A stretch of 64,000 nucleotides of DNA, from positions 3,472,001-3,536,000 of the forward strand of contig NC_089445.1 of assembly GCF_026210795.1 (NCBI RefSeq), given 5' to 3'. This document shows, piece after piece, positions 1 through 11,212 of this stretch. Made by a program: the position numbers and the translations under genes. Positions within the stretch are counted from its first letter, which is position 1. Each line of letters starts with the position of its first letter. This DNA is from Rhizophagus irregularis. Lineage: Eukaryota; Glomeromycota; Glomeromycetes; Glomerales; Glomeraceae. The notes below the pieces were generated by a model. The model saw only the letters and a program-made list of their open reading frames with translations, had not been told where the DNA came from and ran no database searches.

Positions 1-2012
1 CTTTATTCTTAATATTTCGAGCACGATTAGCGTATTTTAGTGTATTTAAGGTTTCCATAAAATTAGAATCAGCTGGTGAAACGCAAGCTAACATGAGAGT
101 TTGACTATTACCACCAAGTGAATCTTGCAATAAACGTGTTAATTTTGAATCTCTGTAAGGGATATGTGTAACATTTCTTGATTCATCACCAAGCGCGCTA
201 ATTACATTACCAAGAGCCAGTAAACTCCCATTAATTGCAATTCCTTCTTTTTCTCTATCACCTATGGAGTTAGTTCTCTTTAACTATTAAATTTTTTTGT
301 AAAAAAAGATAAAACCACATAAATAATTCCGACTATATAAAGAATACAATAAAATATTAATAATTACCCTTTCTGAACCAGCTAAATCTACAAAATGAAA
401 TTTTGAAGTTACTTTTGATGTCAATGATTTTTGTGCTGGTGGATCATCATTTTCTTTATTTTCTTCTAAATTTTCTATTCCTGTTTGTTTAAGTATTACG
501 GAAAATATAGCGTGTGATCTTGAAGATACTATATTCATATCTGTTGAAGCGACAGTTCGACACAATGAACCCTTTTGTAATTGTCTAATAACAAAATGAA
601 ATTGCGTGTTAAAAAAATATCATACGTATATCTTAACGTCATATAAAAAAAAAGAGCATACCCTAAAAGTTCATCTGGGCCTGAAACTTGAACTTCTCTT
701 ACACCAGCCCAATGTATTTGACCGTTAGTATCTTCTCTTATCATTAAATCACTCCTTCCTTTTTTATTATTTTCTCTACTTTGTGGGTTTAATAAGTCTA
801 TAAGAACTTCATTATATAATTCTAAGAATGATACATAAACTTCAAATTGATAAGAAGGATTTTTTTCTTTTCGTTCGTGAAGGTCAGCAAATAATTTTCT
901 TATGGCACGTTGAATTATTCCTAAAAAAAATGACGTCGCGTCATAATCTAAGTTTGATGATCATTTTAAATGAATAATAGAACAATGGAATGAATGCATC
1001 ATATTTTACCCTGATGTTCGGGTAGAATATTTGAACCGTCTAAAGCTGTACCCATACTATATGTTTTACCACTGCCAGTTTGACTAAAAAAAAAATAAGG
1101 GTTGAAAATTTTTTAATAACAATTAATTTTTATAAATAATAAAATATACAAAATATTTACTTACCCATAAGCTAACATTGTGACATTATAACTAAAAATA
1201 TATATATATTAAAATAAATAATATAATATAATAAACAATAATAAATTATATATATATATATATTTGTTATTTATATTTGATTCTTCTGAATGACGTGATA
1301 TTTTTTATCCTGTACTCACCCTTTCACCAATTTTTCTACTAGCGGACTTGCGCATTCTTGAAATACTTCTTCTTGTTCAGTATCCGATGGGAATACATGA
1401 TCGAATGTAAAGGATTTATCGTTTCCAATGAGTATTTGTGGTGCGTCAGATATTGTTGTTAAACTTTTATTACAATTTTGTTGTGTTTCTTTTTTATTAA
1501 GTGGTCTCACTCTTAAAGCAACTCTATTTATTATAAGGAGAGGACAGAAAGGAAGATGAGTGAAAGGAGGAAAAAGATAAAGGTGGAAGAAAATAAATAA
1601 GAAAAAGACTTATTAAGATTAAAGAGTGCTAGGTATGTGGCACAAAATTATCTGTGACGTATTGCCGATCATTTTAGTACCCTAGCCATGGCGAAAAAAA
1701 AGTGACTGACACGTGACTTTTGGCCCGCATTACGGCGTTATGCACTAACACGTGAAAATAACCGGTGAAGAATAAGGGGTGACGAATAAGTTTTTACCTA
1801 CTCAAAAAAAACAAGTCCCTCAGATAAATATAAAAAGTGGAAACGCGGTGGGGCGTGACGGTTGTGATGAATAAAATGCAGTCACGTGTCAGTCACTTTT
1901 TTTTCGCCATGGCTAGGGTTGTAGATCATTTCATTGATCAATGAACAATATAATTGGCGTAAACTACACATGATTTTTTGATTTATACTTACCGCACGGA
2001 AGTTGAAGTCAT
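1..2012 (-). CDS. Kinesin-4 family motor, copy A (partial, 3' end outside window)
   Basis: Plus-end-type microtubule motor of the kinesin-4 (KIF4-like) family, first copy of the array. Exons on the minus strand, each bounded by GT..AG: 1993-2012 (MTSTSVR), 1320-1523, 1165-1191, 1010-1083, 662-920, 368-584, and 283 to the window edge. Visible motifs are VRPLNKKE, the P-loop GQTGSGKT (residues 84-91), SSRSH, and Switch II DLAGSER (261-267), followed by the end of the motor (YANRARNIK). The reading frame is open to the edge. Exon 6 is the short 217-nt type, as in copy B. Oddities are GIIQRAI for GIIPRAI and YNEVLIDLL for YNEDLIDLL. Intron 1 (1524-1992) contains a MITE. The start is chosen because the same 20-nt exon 1 is present in all four copies. 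The family call is strong; the coiled-coil and tail lie outside the window. Confidence 0.88.
1675..1923. mobile_element. hAT-like MITE in intron 1 of kinesin A
   Basis: A 249-bp element with perfect 39-bp terminal inverted repeats (1679-1717 and 1881-1919, both carrying the CTAGCCATGGCG core). The repeats extend imperfectly to TAGT and TGTA at the ends. It is flanked by the 8-bp direct repeat GATCATTT (1667-1674 and 1924-1931), the duplication length typical of hAT elements. It has no coding capacity. It sits wholly within the first intron, leaving both splice sites intact. Confidence 0.85.
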
Positions 2013-3760
2013 TTTTTTCGTGTGTATGTATATATATATAACGAAAAGATTTTTAAAGCAAGAGAAGCAAGAAAAAAAAAGAAATGTATATATAAAAAAA
2101 ATTTAAAAGTGATTTTCGTTTTATAATACAATCGAAAATATATGTTAATATATATATATTTCTTATATATATTTATTCCAAAATTTATAATATATTTGTT
2201 TAATCGTAATTATTTATTTATTAAAAAAAAAAAAAAAAGAAAGTAACATATTAAATCTTCTAAAAATTATTTGTTTTTATTTTTATTTTTCTTTTTTTTT
2301 TCTAAATTGAGAGCTTATATACGGAAAAAAACCTCAAGTTTTTTTTTTTAGTTTTAAAATTAAACAATCGATTGTAATGACTTATTATTATTCGAAAAAA
2401 GAAAAGAAACAATGAAAAATAATAATAATAATAATCAAACAAGAAATTATATTCAGTTTGTTATTTCATATTTTCAATTTTATCATATTAACAATAATTA
2501 TTTAAAATTATTTTCAGCCAATGAAAAAAATCATTTGATATTAAAAAATTTTTAGATTAAAAAAAACATTTTGGTTAATTGTCCAACATATCATTCTAAT
2601 TAAGTTAAAAATCATAGAAACATACTAAAACAATGTTTTTTTTATTTACATTGATATTCACAGGGGCAAAAGAGAAATTTTTTGATATGTATTATTTATA
2701 CTTACAAATTGAGTTACAATTTACAAATAAATGCACAATGGCCAAATTTTCGAATTAACTTCATCAAATGGCTTTGTAATATATATGCACTATTTATTAT
2801 ATATTAATAATATGAAATTACACGTGGCAATCGTGGCATCTCAGATTATAGAACATCAGCCATAATATTCTAAAAGCTTGTCGATATTAAACCTATTAAA
2901 TAATAAGTTTTAAAATATTTTTTTTTAAAACACATCCGATACATAATCCGATCGAGTCGCATGGTATATATACTATTTAATATTATTTTAATAATCTAGG
3001 TTAATATGGATTATGATATTAAAATCGCAATTTGATCACGTTTTTTCTATAACTATTGGTGATTGGTCTTAGAATAAATGTAAAAATCCAAATTCCAAAA
3101 ACAATATTGAGGAGGACACTTTATATTTTTTTTTTTTCTGCCCATGAAATTATCGACAATATAGTAAGTAACGCATTGTTAATTCAAATTATCAAGCGCC
3201 GTTAGCATCTGATATTAAAGTATAAAAATAGTAAATTGATGATTTAATACCTTGATATGTCGACGTAGACCAAAGAAATACCGATTTTAAATTGTTTACA
3301 ACGTCAAAAATTATAATGAAACACTACTAAATTAAGAAGGTAAGAAAAGAAAAGAATCCACAATTTTAATAAATGAATTTAGATAACGAAATAAATGAAA
3401 TAAATGAAAGAGATAGATTGGAATCACAATGTACGATAATAAATTTCATTGTTATCAAATGACATCTATTTTTCCCACTCTAGTAAGCGTTATTCATGGG
3501 CTGTGAAGATATTTCTGCAATGGCAAAAAAATGCACAACCATAAATACAACATCAAACATGTGCACGATGGAATGTCAACAAACCTGTCAGGTTTAAGTT
3601 TAGAAAAAATTTTTTTTTTTTTTTGATGTAAATAAATACTGTACATTATTTCTCTATATTTAAATATATTCATATGATATCTCGGCATTAGTAATTTACC
3701 GGTATAACTTTTTTCACACGAAAGAAATGGAAAAATATATATATATATATCTTTTTATGA
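2013..3760. other. AT-rich intergenic, 5' flank of kinesin A
   Basis: Immediately upstream of the kinesin A start there is a stretch (about 2035-2100, AAGATTTTTAAAG) that is also found upstream of kinesin D near 39260-39320, so it probably represents shared 5' UTR or promoter. The rest is homopolymer and AT-rich sequence. The ORF at 3494-3688 has no recognisable content. No gene is supported. Confidence 0.5.
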
Positions 3761-5650
3761 TACATTTTCGGTTTAGCGTTTTTTGATTTTAATGTAACTA
3801 ATTCCGAATCTCCGATATAAAAATCATATATATGCTAGACGCTAGACGCTATTTTAATGAGTTATTCAATTACTGTGCTATTTCTTTTGTGAAATCAAAA
3901 ATTTTTTTGTATAATAAATAAATGTATTTTACCAAAGAATACTTAATTATAAAGTAATTATCGCATCGTAATGTGGGTTTATGTGAAATTTCAATGAATA
4001 TGAGAAACGTTGGTCGATAATCGATATATGGATTTCATTGTTGTTATACGATTATTATACAGTTTAACAACTATAGCTTAGATAATTAAAATTCGTATTG
4101 GAACTTTGGTAGGGAACAAATAAATCAAATTATTAATGCTTTTTGTGCATGAATGGAATTTTTCTTTTTTTTTCTTTTATTTAGAGAACCCACGCATAAT
4201 ATCTTTAATCGGTCAAAATTGAATGTCTTTTAAACTTTAATTAAAATCTCACATGTTTGAAAGAGAAATCATATGTTTAAAAAAAGAGAAAGAAGTACAA
4301 ATTCGTATGTTGATTACTTTGATGCAAATGTACCCTTGTTATTTGATCTGCATAATATATTTTACAATAAAGGTGATACCATGAGGAGAGTCAAGTCCGA
4401 TACTTTTGCTACTTTGGTAATGTGCATGCGTGTTTGTTATTTATTGGGCGTAAAACATAATAATAAATTTTTTTTTTTTCGTCCTCGCTTATTAAAAAGT
4501 CTGAGACGGATTGAATAAACATAATTTTGCCGATAGAATTTGATAGAATTGATCTTTTTTTTCTTCATGAAGGTCACATTAATAAAAATTTTTTTTTTAC
4601 AAAAAAAAAAGAAAAATCACAGTTCGCAGTATGGTAAAAAGTTGTGAAATTGATAAATAAATTTCGGAATTTAATATTATGATATAATTCCGAAAATTTA
4701 GTATTTAATCATTTATTAAAAATTCGCGTTACTCCGAAGAACCACATTTGGATCATCGTATTAATTATATGCAAACTATTTCAAATTAATAAAGTATATT
4801 TATCTGTTTATTTAAAGTCATTTTTAAAAATAAACTGATTCAGATCGGGTCAATAGTTAAAAAAAAACTGTATTATTGCATAGAAAGAATGTTCTCATTC
4901 TGTTTCAGAAAATAAAAATTTAAAGATGGAATGACTTGTGACGATTGTGACGAATTTTCACGACTAAACTGTATTTGTCATTATAGAACGCCTATTTTTG
5001 TTCAACCTACGGGAAATTGTAAATTTAATCCTAAATATGTCAATGTTTTATTTGTAAACAATGTGGTGTCATTGATTGAAAGATATTTAGGTAGTACTAA
5101 AATTAGGTACCAAGGGTACGAAGTGTGAATTAAATATATAAATAACTTATTAATAACAGAAAAAGAGACTTGAACGAGTTAAAAAAAAAAAAGAATTTTT
5201 TTTTACGAATTAGTTAAAGAATTTTCTTCTGCCTTACACTATTTAAGGGTTATCAAAAGGGTTTCAGACTCATCATGCAACTAAAGTTACTAGGAACATC
5301 CAAATTTATATAAAGATGAAAGAATTGACCTGTTTAAAAACCTGATTTTTTTCAAATAATTTACCAAATTAATTTTATGCAGATCAAGCCCATGAGTGAT
5401 GATGATACAAAATGTACTGCCTTTTTTGCATATTTCCCTATGCATTTTATGGACATTCTATAGACATTTTATGTATACTGTACACTTTACATATATTTTC
5501 TGAACGTTCCTTTTTTTATAGGGTATGAAAACAATGAAAAAAATACAATTTCGAAAAGATGCCCATGGGTTGGTGGTTTGATGTTTGGTTTACATAATTA
5601 CATTACCCTTTATTATTAATGCATTTTACATTTTGCATACATTAGATAAA
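3760..5650 (+). pseudogene. Duplicated gene relic, collinear with 40530-43600
   Basis: A set of short open stretches separated by stops. Landmarks are CMRVCYLLGVKHNN (about 4420-4470) and a Cys-containing piece, CDDCDEFSRLNCICHYR, in the ORF at 4931-5128, which continues with NPKYVNVLFVNNVV. The same landmarks recur in the same order and strand at 40.53-43.6 kb upstream of kinesin D, for example TTTGTAAACAACGTGGTG and GAATTGACCTGTTTAAAAAC. This marks a segmental duplicate rather than chance ORFs. I do not recognise the protein. The paired cysteines might suggest a small zinc-binding module, but that is only a guess. Confidence 0.45.
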
Positions 5651-6344
5651 GAGGTGTCATGGACAACGCGTTTTTTTCGAATTTAAGATTTAATGTTTTA
5701 AAATAAAAAATCGGTAAAAAATATATATATTTATATTCACATAATTAGTTCATTAATTCAAATTATATTTTTACTGCGATCATTCCTATAAAAAATTGTT
5801 TAAATCAAAGAATTTTTGTTATTCATAACAAACGATAAATTATGTATTTTTTTATTTTATTTTATTAAATATAAATATAGAGTGGGGTAATAACAAGGGA
5901 AACCCCTGTTAATTATTACCGTAAGCTAAGCTATACATAACGTTATATACACATGGCTGTTATTTATAATTCCGAGGCGGTACCCGAATTCTATTCTATA
6001 TCATAAAAGGACGAATTAAGAGAAATGAAAATCTATCTAAGTTATAATCGCGAGAAAAATACAAATAATAATCAAAAAAATGAAAAATGAAAACTATAAA
6101 ATTGTAAAGGAATATCAAATACAGTATATTAATAAAAGATGACCATCCACCCGAATGTAAATATTTTGAAGTAATATAAGCGGTACTATTTTCCGAAATG
6201 TATTAATGCCTAGTCAACTTTTAACCTTAACTTTACTAGCATTAACTTTAATTTTGTTCATTAGCAGTTAGTGATTTCCCCTCATGTTACCGATATTCAC
6301 AGCACGAATGATAAACTGGAGATAGCGACAATCTTATATTTATT
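5651..6344. other. AT-rich intergenic
   Basis: No gene, RNA or clear repeat structure seen. Low-complexity runs only. Confidence 0.4.
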
Positions 6345-6522
6345 GTCCGGAGCGAATGCGAAGGACTATACTGTATACAGTATGTCTACGCACTATGAAA
6401 AATGATCTATCACGTGACCCGGAATTCCAAGGCGTTATGCTGCTAATTAGTAGAAAATCGCTACCATTCTTGATATATGTTAACATCTTTATTTATTATT
6501 ATTATGATACCTCGCTCCGGAC
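6345..6522. mobile_element. Short TIR element candidate
   Basis: About 178 bp bounded by an 11-bp inverted repeat, GTCCGGAGCGA at the left and TCGCTCCGGAC at the right. No target-site duplication is obvious. The interior has a short palindrome (ACTGTATACAGT). The ORF overlapping it (6356-6574) looks accidental. Confidence 0.4.
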
Positions 6523-6873
6523 TTACTTACAACGGTTCCCGTTTCCTAGTCTTTACAATACATTACTCAATTAAAATACAAAAATTTACAATACAAAGTT
6601 AATTATAGTCGGATTATTTAAATATTCAAATAATAAAAAAATAAATAGGCTTTAAACGCGCGGTTATTAACCGGGTAAGATTTTTTTGACCGATTCCAAC
6701 TTCTAGAATATTAAGGAATTTTTTATTATGAAAATAAGTTATAATGTTATATGTTAAATAATAATTATACATTACTATATACTAGGTATAACGATAATAA
6801 AATATCTTGAAATTAATACTGACCATATCTTGAAATATGCACTCCAGTTTCCATTGAATATATACCAGTTTGT

Positions 6874-7580
6874 TTATATTTTTAATATATAACGCCAATA
6901 ATGTCTGAGTTTTGTTATCACAAGACCGTCATATTCGTCATATTCATCAACTTCATCAACTAAATGGTATTGCGTTTCAAAAGTCATTGTCGATAAATCC
7001 CATTGAGTCATGAAACCTTTATTAAACAGAAATAACTTTGTTTGACAAAAAAGATAGTATGTGTATTCATTAAACCTTTCTATATCGTATATTTGAGAAT
7101 GTTTCAAATATTTCCAAGGAGTTGCGGGCTTATTTATAAAAGAGTACCGGTAAATTTTATCAAATTCATTAAATCACCATTAGGAAGGAATTCCATAGGA
7201 CGATCAAATTGATGCTCTAATCGAAGAATTCGACTATCATTTAAGTCAAGAAGGTTAATTAACCATAAAAAAATTATTGTTTAAAACATATTTTTGCATC
7301 AAAATGAATAAATAAATACTTACAATAACTATTACGATCAACAAAATAACTGAATACCAAAATTCTTTTATATAGTATAAACGAAACTATACTGTAGTAT
7401 TCATCAAACTTAAAATACACGCGACGGTTATTGTTGTCCGTTCTCTTTAACCATTCACGAATTGAATTATCTTCTTCGCTACAAGTAATAGCATATGGAT
7501 CTTCTAGTATATATTGAGAAACAATAATCTGATCAATTTTCTTCCTGGTTAACGCTATCAAGTGCAAGTGCATAACTCAA
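6874..7580 (-). pseudogene. Relic of an unrecognised multi-exon protein
   Basis: Two adjacent minus-strand reading frames (7274-7573 and 6874-7107) have coding-like composition. The first carries RKKIDQIIVSQYILEDPYAI, the second QWDLSTMTFETQYHLVDEVD. A further piece between them reads as FDRPMEFLPNGDLMNLIKF in another frame. The style resembles the beta-propeller-like N-termini of large Rhizophagus membrane proteins, but no diagnostic motif is present. Stops and frame changes between pieces make a relic more likely than a functional gene. Confidence 0.35.
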
Positions 7581-7765
7581 ACTCGGGCCAGTTTGTACGT
7601 TAATATCGTACACCTCTACTGTACGTTAAGGACGCCCTTGAAAAATAACTGATAAGAGGTTCCTTAATGTACGCTGCGTACTTACATCCTACACTTGCAC
7701 GTGATATCGTTAAACTTAACTCCGGCCAGTGCGTATGTTAATATCGTAAACATAATGCGTAATGC
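7577..7765. repeat. Direct repeat with GTACGTTAA motifs
   Basis: The unit CTCgGGCCAGtttGTACGTTAATATCGTA (starting about 7583) recurs as CTCCGGCCAGTGCGTATGTTAATATCGTA (starting about 7722). Between them lie inverted GTACGTTAAGGA and TCCTTAATGTACG motifs. The same motifs occur near 10960, 20790, 31925 and 32770, so this is one dispersed repeat family. Confidence 0.5.
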
Positions 7766-8087
7766 TCAAAAAATAAAATCTTAACTCCAGCTAGTTAATA
7801 ATTCAGCCAGAATTATGGCGAAGTATCAATTACATAACTTGTCAATCACGTGATCTTTAAAATGTATAGCCGTAAGATAATAAGCTCATATACTTGAAAG
7901 GGCTATCAAAGAAGTCTGGTGCTTGCCTATGATTTGCCTGTCTGTTATATTTGCCAATAATACCAAATACTTACTTATTCTTGTACTTTTCTTTCCTGCT
8001 TCTTATCATCAAACCTGCTCAAAATACATATTCAGAGCAACTCGTTGCTGGTAAGTAGATCATAGTAAATTTGGTTAACACAACCTG

Positions 8088-8264
8088 TATACATGCTGCC
8101 CAAATTATTTTGGGATGCCATAATTATAATTTGGGATGCCATAATTCATTCGGTTTATATATAATTTACTATGTAAAGTGCCAAAATAATTTGGGATGTC
8201 ATAATTGAATTTGGGATTTTACTTATAATTATGGCAGTCCAAAATAATTTGGGTGGCATGTATA
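8088..8264. mobile_element. Palindromic MITE with nested TTTGGGATGCCATAATT units
   Basis: A 177-bp element with 41-nt terminal inverted repeats showing about four mismatches (left begins TATACATGCTGCCCAAATTA, right ends TAATTTGGGTGGCATGTATA). Two more copies of the internal unit AATTTGGGATG lie inside. CAACCTG occurs directly to the left (8081-8087) and three bases beyond the right end (8268-8274), a plausible target duplication. Confidence 0.65.
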
Positions 8265-8467
8265 AGTCAACCTGAATTAATTTTTTGTTACCATTGTTTC
8301 ATTTTACCTTCATTATATCATATTAAATGCTTTCTTTTTCATTTGAATCTATAGGAAAGAAGATGATATTTAGGATGTCCAAATTTTTGAAGTCCATTAG
8401 AAAAAAGGGTCTTTTTATCATTCAAGTCATTAAACAAATGATTTCATTTTCAATAAACTCTTAATGA

Positions 8468-9390
8468 TACAACTTCCAACTTACCTAAGGCATTAAATTT
8501 AACTACAACTGAAATTTCTAATTCACCTGAAACAGTTGAATTCCTTCGCAAATATGAAAAAAAATTAGGACAAGCGCAGAAATTTCTGGGTAAAGTTGAC
8601 AATTTCTCTGATGTACAAGTAATATATTGCAGTGCTTTGATATTGTTTCTAACCAATGCCTTTGTAGATCATGTGGGCCAGAACTTCAGGTGGCCTGCCT
8701 TAATGGATGATATCAACAGAAGCACAGCTTTCTTTTATTTGGCTGATGAATCAGCCTTAGAATATGATGATGAATCAGCGTTCAATCTTATCTTCTTCTA
8801 TAACAGTATTGATAAAAGAATATTTGATAAGCATAAGGATGATTACATGTTAGTGTATAAATAAGAAGTGAAGAAATATGGAATATTAGAATATACAAGC
8901 AAGTAATTAGAGACCCTTGAAGATAAAATGCCTGGTGTAATATATTTACTAGTTGATAAATCATGTTATGATAGTGCTGTAAAATCTCCATCAGCAAGAA
9001 CAGTGTTTACTTATCATGCTAATCAAGAATATATGGTCTGAAATATTAATTATTGTTGCAAATCAGTGCCATCAGATCCAATTAGTGCCAATCAGTATTA
9101 ATGCTAGGGCAAAAAATAAAATAAAAAATGTATTTTGTTATTTACTTATATTTACAATAAAGGTTAGAGTAATAGTTATTAGGAACTATGATAACCATTA
9201 TACTTGAGCTTAATTTAATGATCCTGCTAAAGATGGTAAACTTTATAAAACTGTAATTGATTTAGGTGCAGTTCTTTAAAAAGGGATGAAAAGTCCAAGC
9301 ATTGGATATGGATACTCTGCTTATGTTTATTATGCATCTTCAACATTTGAAATTGCTATCAGAGATAATAATGAGTGGTGTAAATAAGTA
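8468..9390 (+). pseudogene. Decayed gene, unrecognised product
   Basis: A continuous coding-like frame runs from about 8468 to 8864, starting just after an in-frame TAA. It contains FLRKYEKKLGQAQKFLGKVD, then VGQNFRWPALMDDINRSTAF, and ends DYMLVYK. Further pieces in shifted frames follow: MPGVIYLLVDKSCYDSAVKS (about 8930-8990) and MKSPSIGYGYSAYVYYASST (about 9290-9345), each ended by stops. There is no start codon at the head of the first frame and I do not recognise the family. This looks like a single degraded gene. Confidence 0.4.
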
Positions 9391-10341
9391 AGTATATAAA
9401 TACATTCAGAGTTTAGAAGAAAAGTTCTGGTAACTAAGTAGACAGCTCATTTATGTAAATTGATGTTCTAGATCAGTTTTCCTTCATACATAAGTGACAA
9501 GCCAATTCAGAGATTTAAATTTTTAAGACAATCAGACAAAATTACTCTAACAAATTTCATTTATTATACGAATATGCTTAATAATGGTATGATGTGACGC
9601 TTTTACAAGTACAGGATTTATTACAAAAATAATTCTCATAATAAAACATTAGATAAAGATTGGAATCAGAGTAGTATAATTTTTTTTTATACTTTCATTC
9701 CTTCCTTTAACAGTTACTACTCATTTTCTTACTAAAATTTATATCATTTTTTATGCCTTTGGCACCCATTAGGTGTGATTGCCTTTACTTTATATATTGA
9801 TCACTGCATGATTTTTAATCTTTTCAGTATATCTTTACAAAAAATTGCAATGTATGTTGTTGAATTTCTTCATTAATAACTCACCTGACTATAAATTCAA
9901 GGAAGAACTATCTTCTGATTTTTTTACTATATAATTCATGTGATTAAGACTTCAAGTATATTTTCTCTTGTTTTATGATTATGTCTGTAAGATTCAGGGA
10001 AAAGCGAAGCAGAATCACATGAACATAATATATATTTGTCACTACCTTAACTTCCCTTTATAGGAAAAAAATAAACAATTTATATTGTGTTTAGTATTTT
10101 AATTCTTTTTTGATTTTTTCTTTCCTTTTTTTTTGGTAATTAGTTAATAATTTGTTATTTAAAAAATTTTTTAGCATGTATAGAAATAAAATTTTATAAT
10201 ACACTAATACGCTGTTTTATTTTTTTAAACAGAACCTTTATAGAACTTGCTACAACTAAGTTTGATTCTTTTTTCACTAAATATTATTTAGCAAGTATAT
10301 ATTATGTTCATAGAGTGTAGATAGAATCAATCAAATAAATT
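9391..10341. other. AT-rich intergenic
   Basis: No gene or element recognised. Short AT-rich runs only. Confidence 0.4.
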
Positions 10342-10342
10342 A

Positions 10343-10568
10343 CTGTATATCTGATATCGCAGGCCACAGTACCCCGGGTATCTTGTAAATTTTGGAGGTT
10401 TGGCCCTATACCCCCCCATTACGCGAATTTTTACTATTAATAGAAGGGTGTTAAAACAAAATAATTAGGGTATTGTTACACGTCACACCTAAGATATTTG
10501 TTGGATTATTTAAATAATGGAGAATGTGACTTCTTTTTTGAGGGGTACTATGGCCCATGATATACGGT
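10343..10568. mobile_element. TA-flanked MITE of the GGCCACAGTACCCC family
   Basis: About 226 bp with imperfect terminal inverted repeats. The left end contains GGCCACAGTACCCC, the right GGGGTACTATGGCCC, and the outer ends are CTGTATATC and GATATACGG. TA occurs on both sides. A second member in the opposite orientation lies at about 54326-54569. Confidence 0.65.
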
Positions 10569-10881
10569 ATATTTAGATTGTAAATTTTTTTAACTACTGT
10601 AAATGATTAGATAAAAAATTGTTTTTTTGTAGGTAAAATCCTAATTCTGAGCGAGTTAGATTAAACGGTATAATTGGTTCATTAACTGGGCTTAATTAAA
10701 TGTATCTTTGTTTAACAAAAAATTTAATAAAGCGTTCCGTTTATGACATAAAGTATATGTAATTATACTCATGTGCGGATTTGTTTTTAATGAAATATAC
10801 AAAAATCAATATACTAAACTTTAATTATAATTATATTGAATAAATAGAATAATACGTTGACTTAAATACATTGATGCAAAA

Positions 10882-10980
10882 ATTTTCTAAGATAAATGTT
10901 ACAAAATAAAAGTGTGTACATTAAATTATCGTACAACTTAAAAATCAGGATGCGTACGATAATACATGCGTACATTAAGG
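10882..10980. repeat. Copy 1 of a repeat that begins each duplication unit
   Basis: TTTTCTAAGATAAATGTTAC and the following 90 bp, including CAGGATGCGTACGATAATA, are nearly identical at 20688-20800. A diverged relative lies at 32706-32810. The first two mark the left ends of the B and C duplication units; the third lies left of kinesin D. Confidence 0.6.
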
Positions 10981-11212
10981 ATTCACTCTATACTGAGCGA
11001 ACTAAACCTTCTGGAAGGTGACTGTAAAAAATACACACATATCATATATATACAATGATATTCACAATATGAAATGTAAACGAGAAAGTTTCTAAATTTT
11101 AAATGTACCAAGAAATTTGTTAATCGATAATAATTAGTTTAGAATAGAATTTCTAATATTAGATTTTTAATGCTCTCGAAATTAATAAGATTAATAAGTT
11201 ATGCTTGTACTT

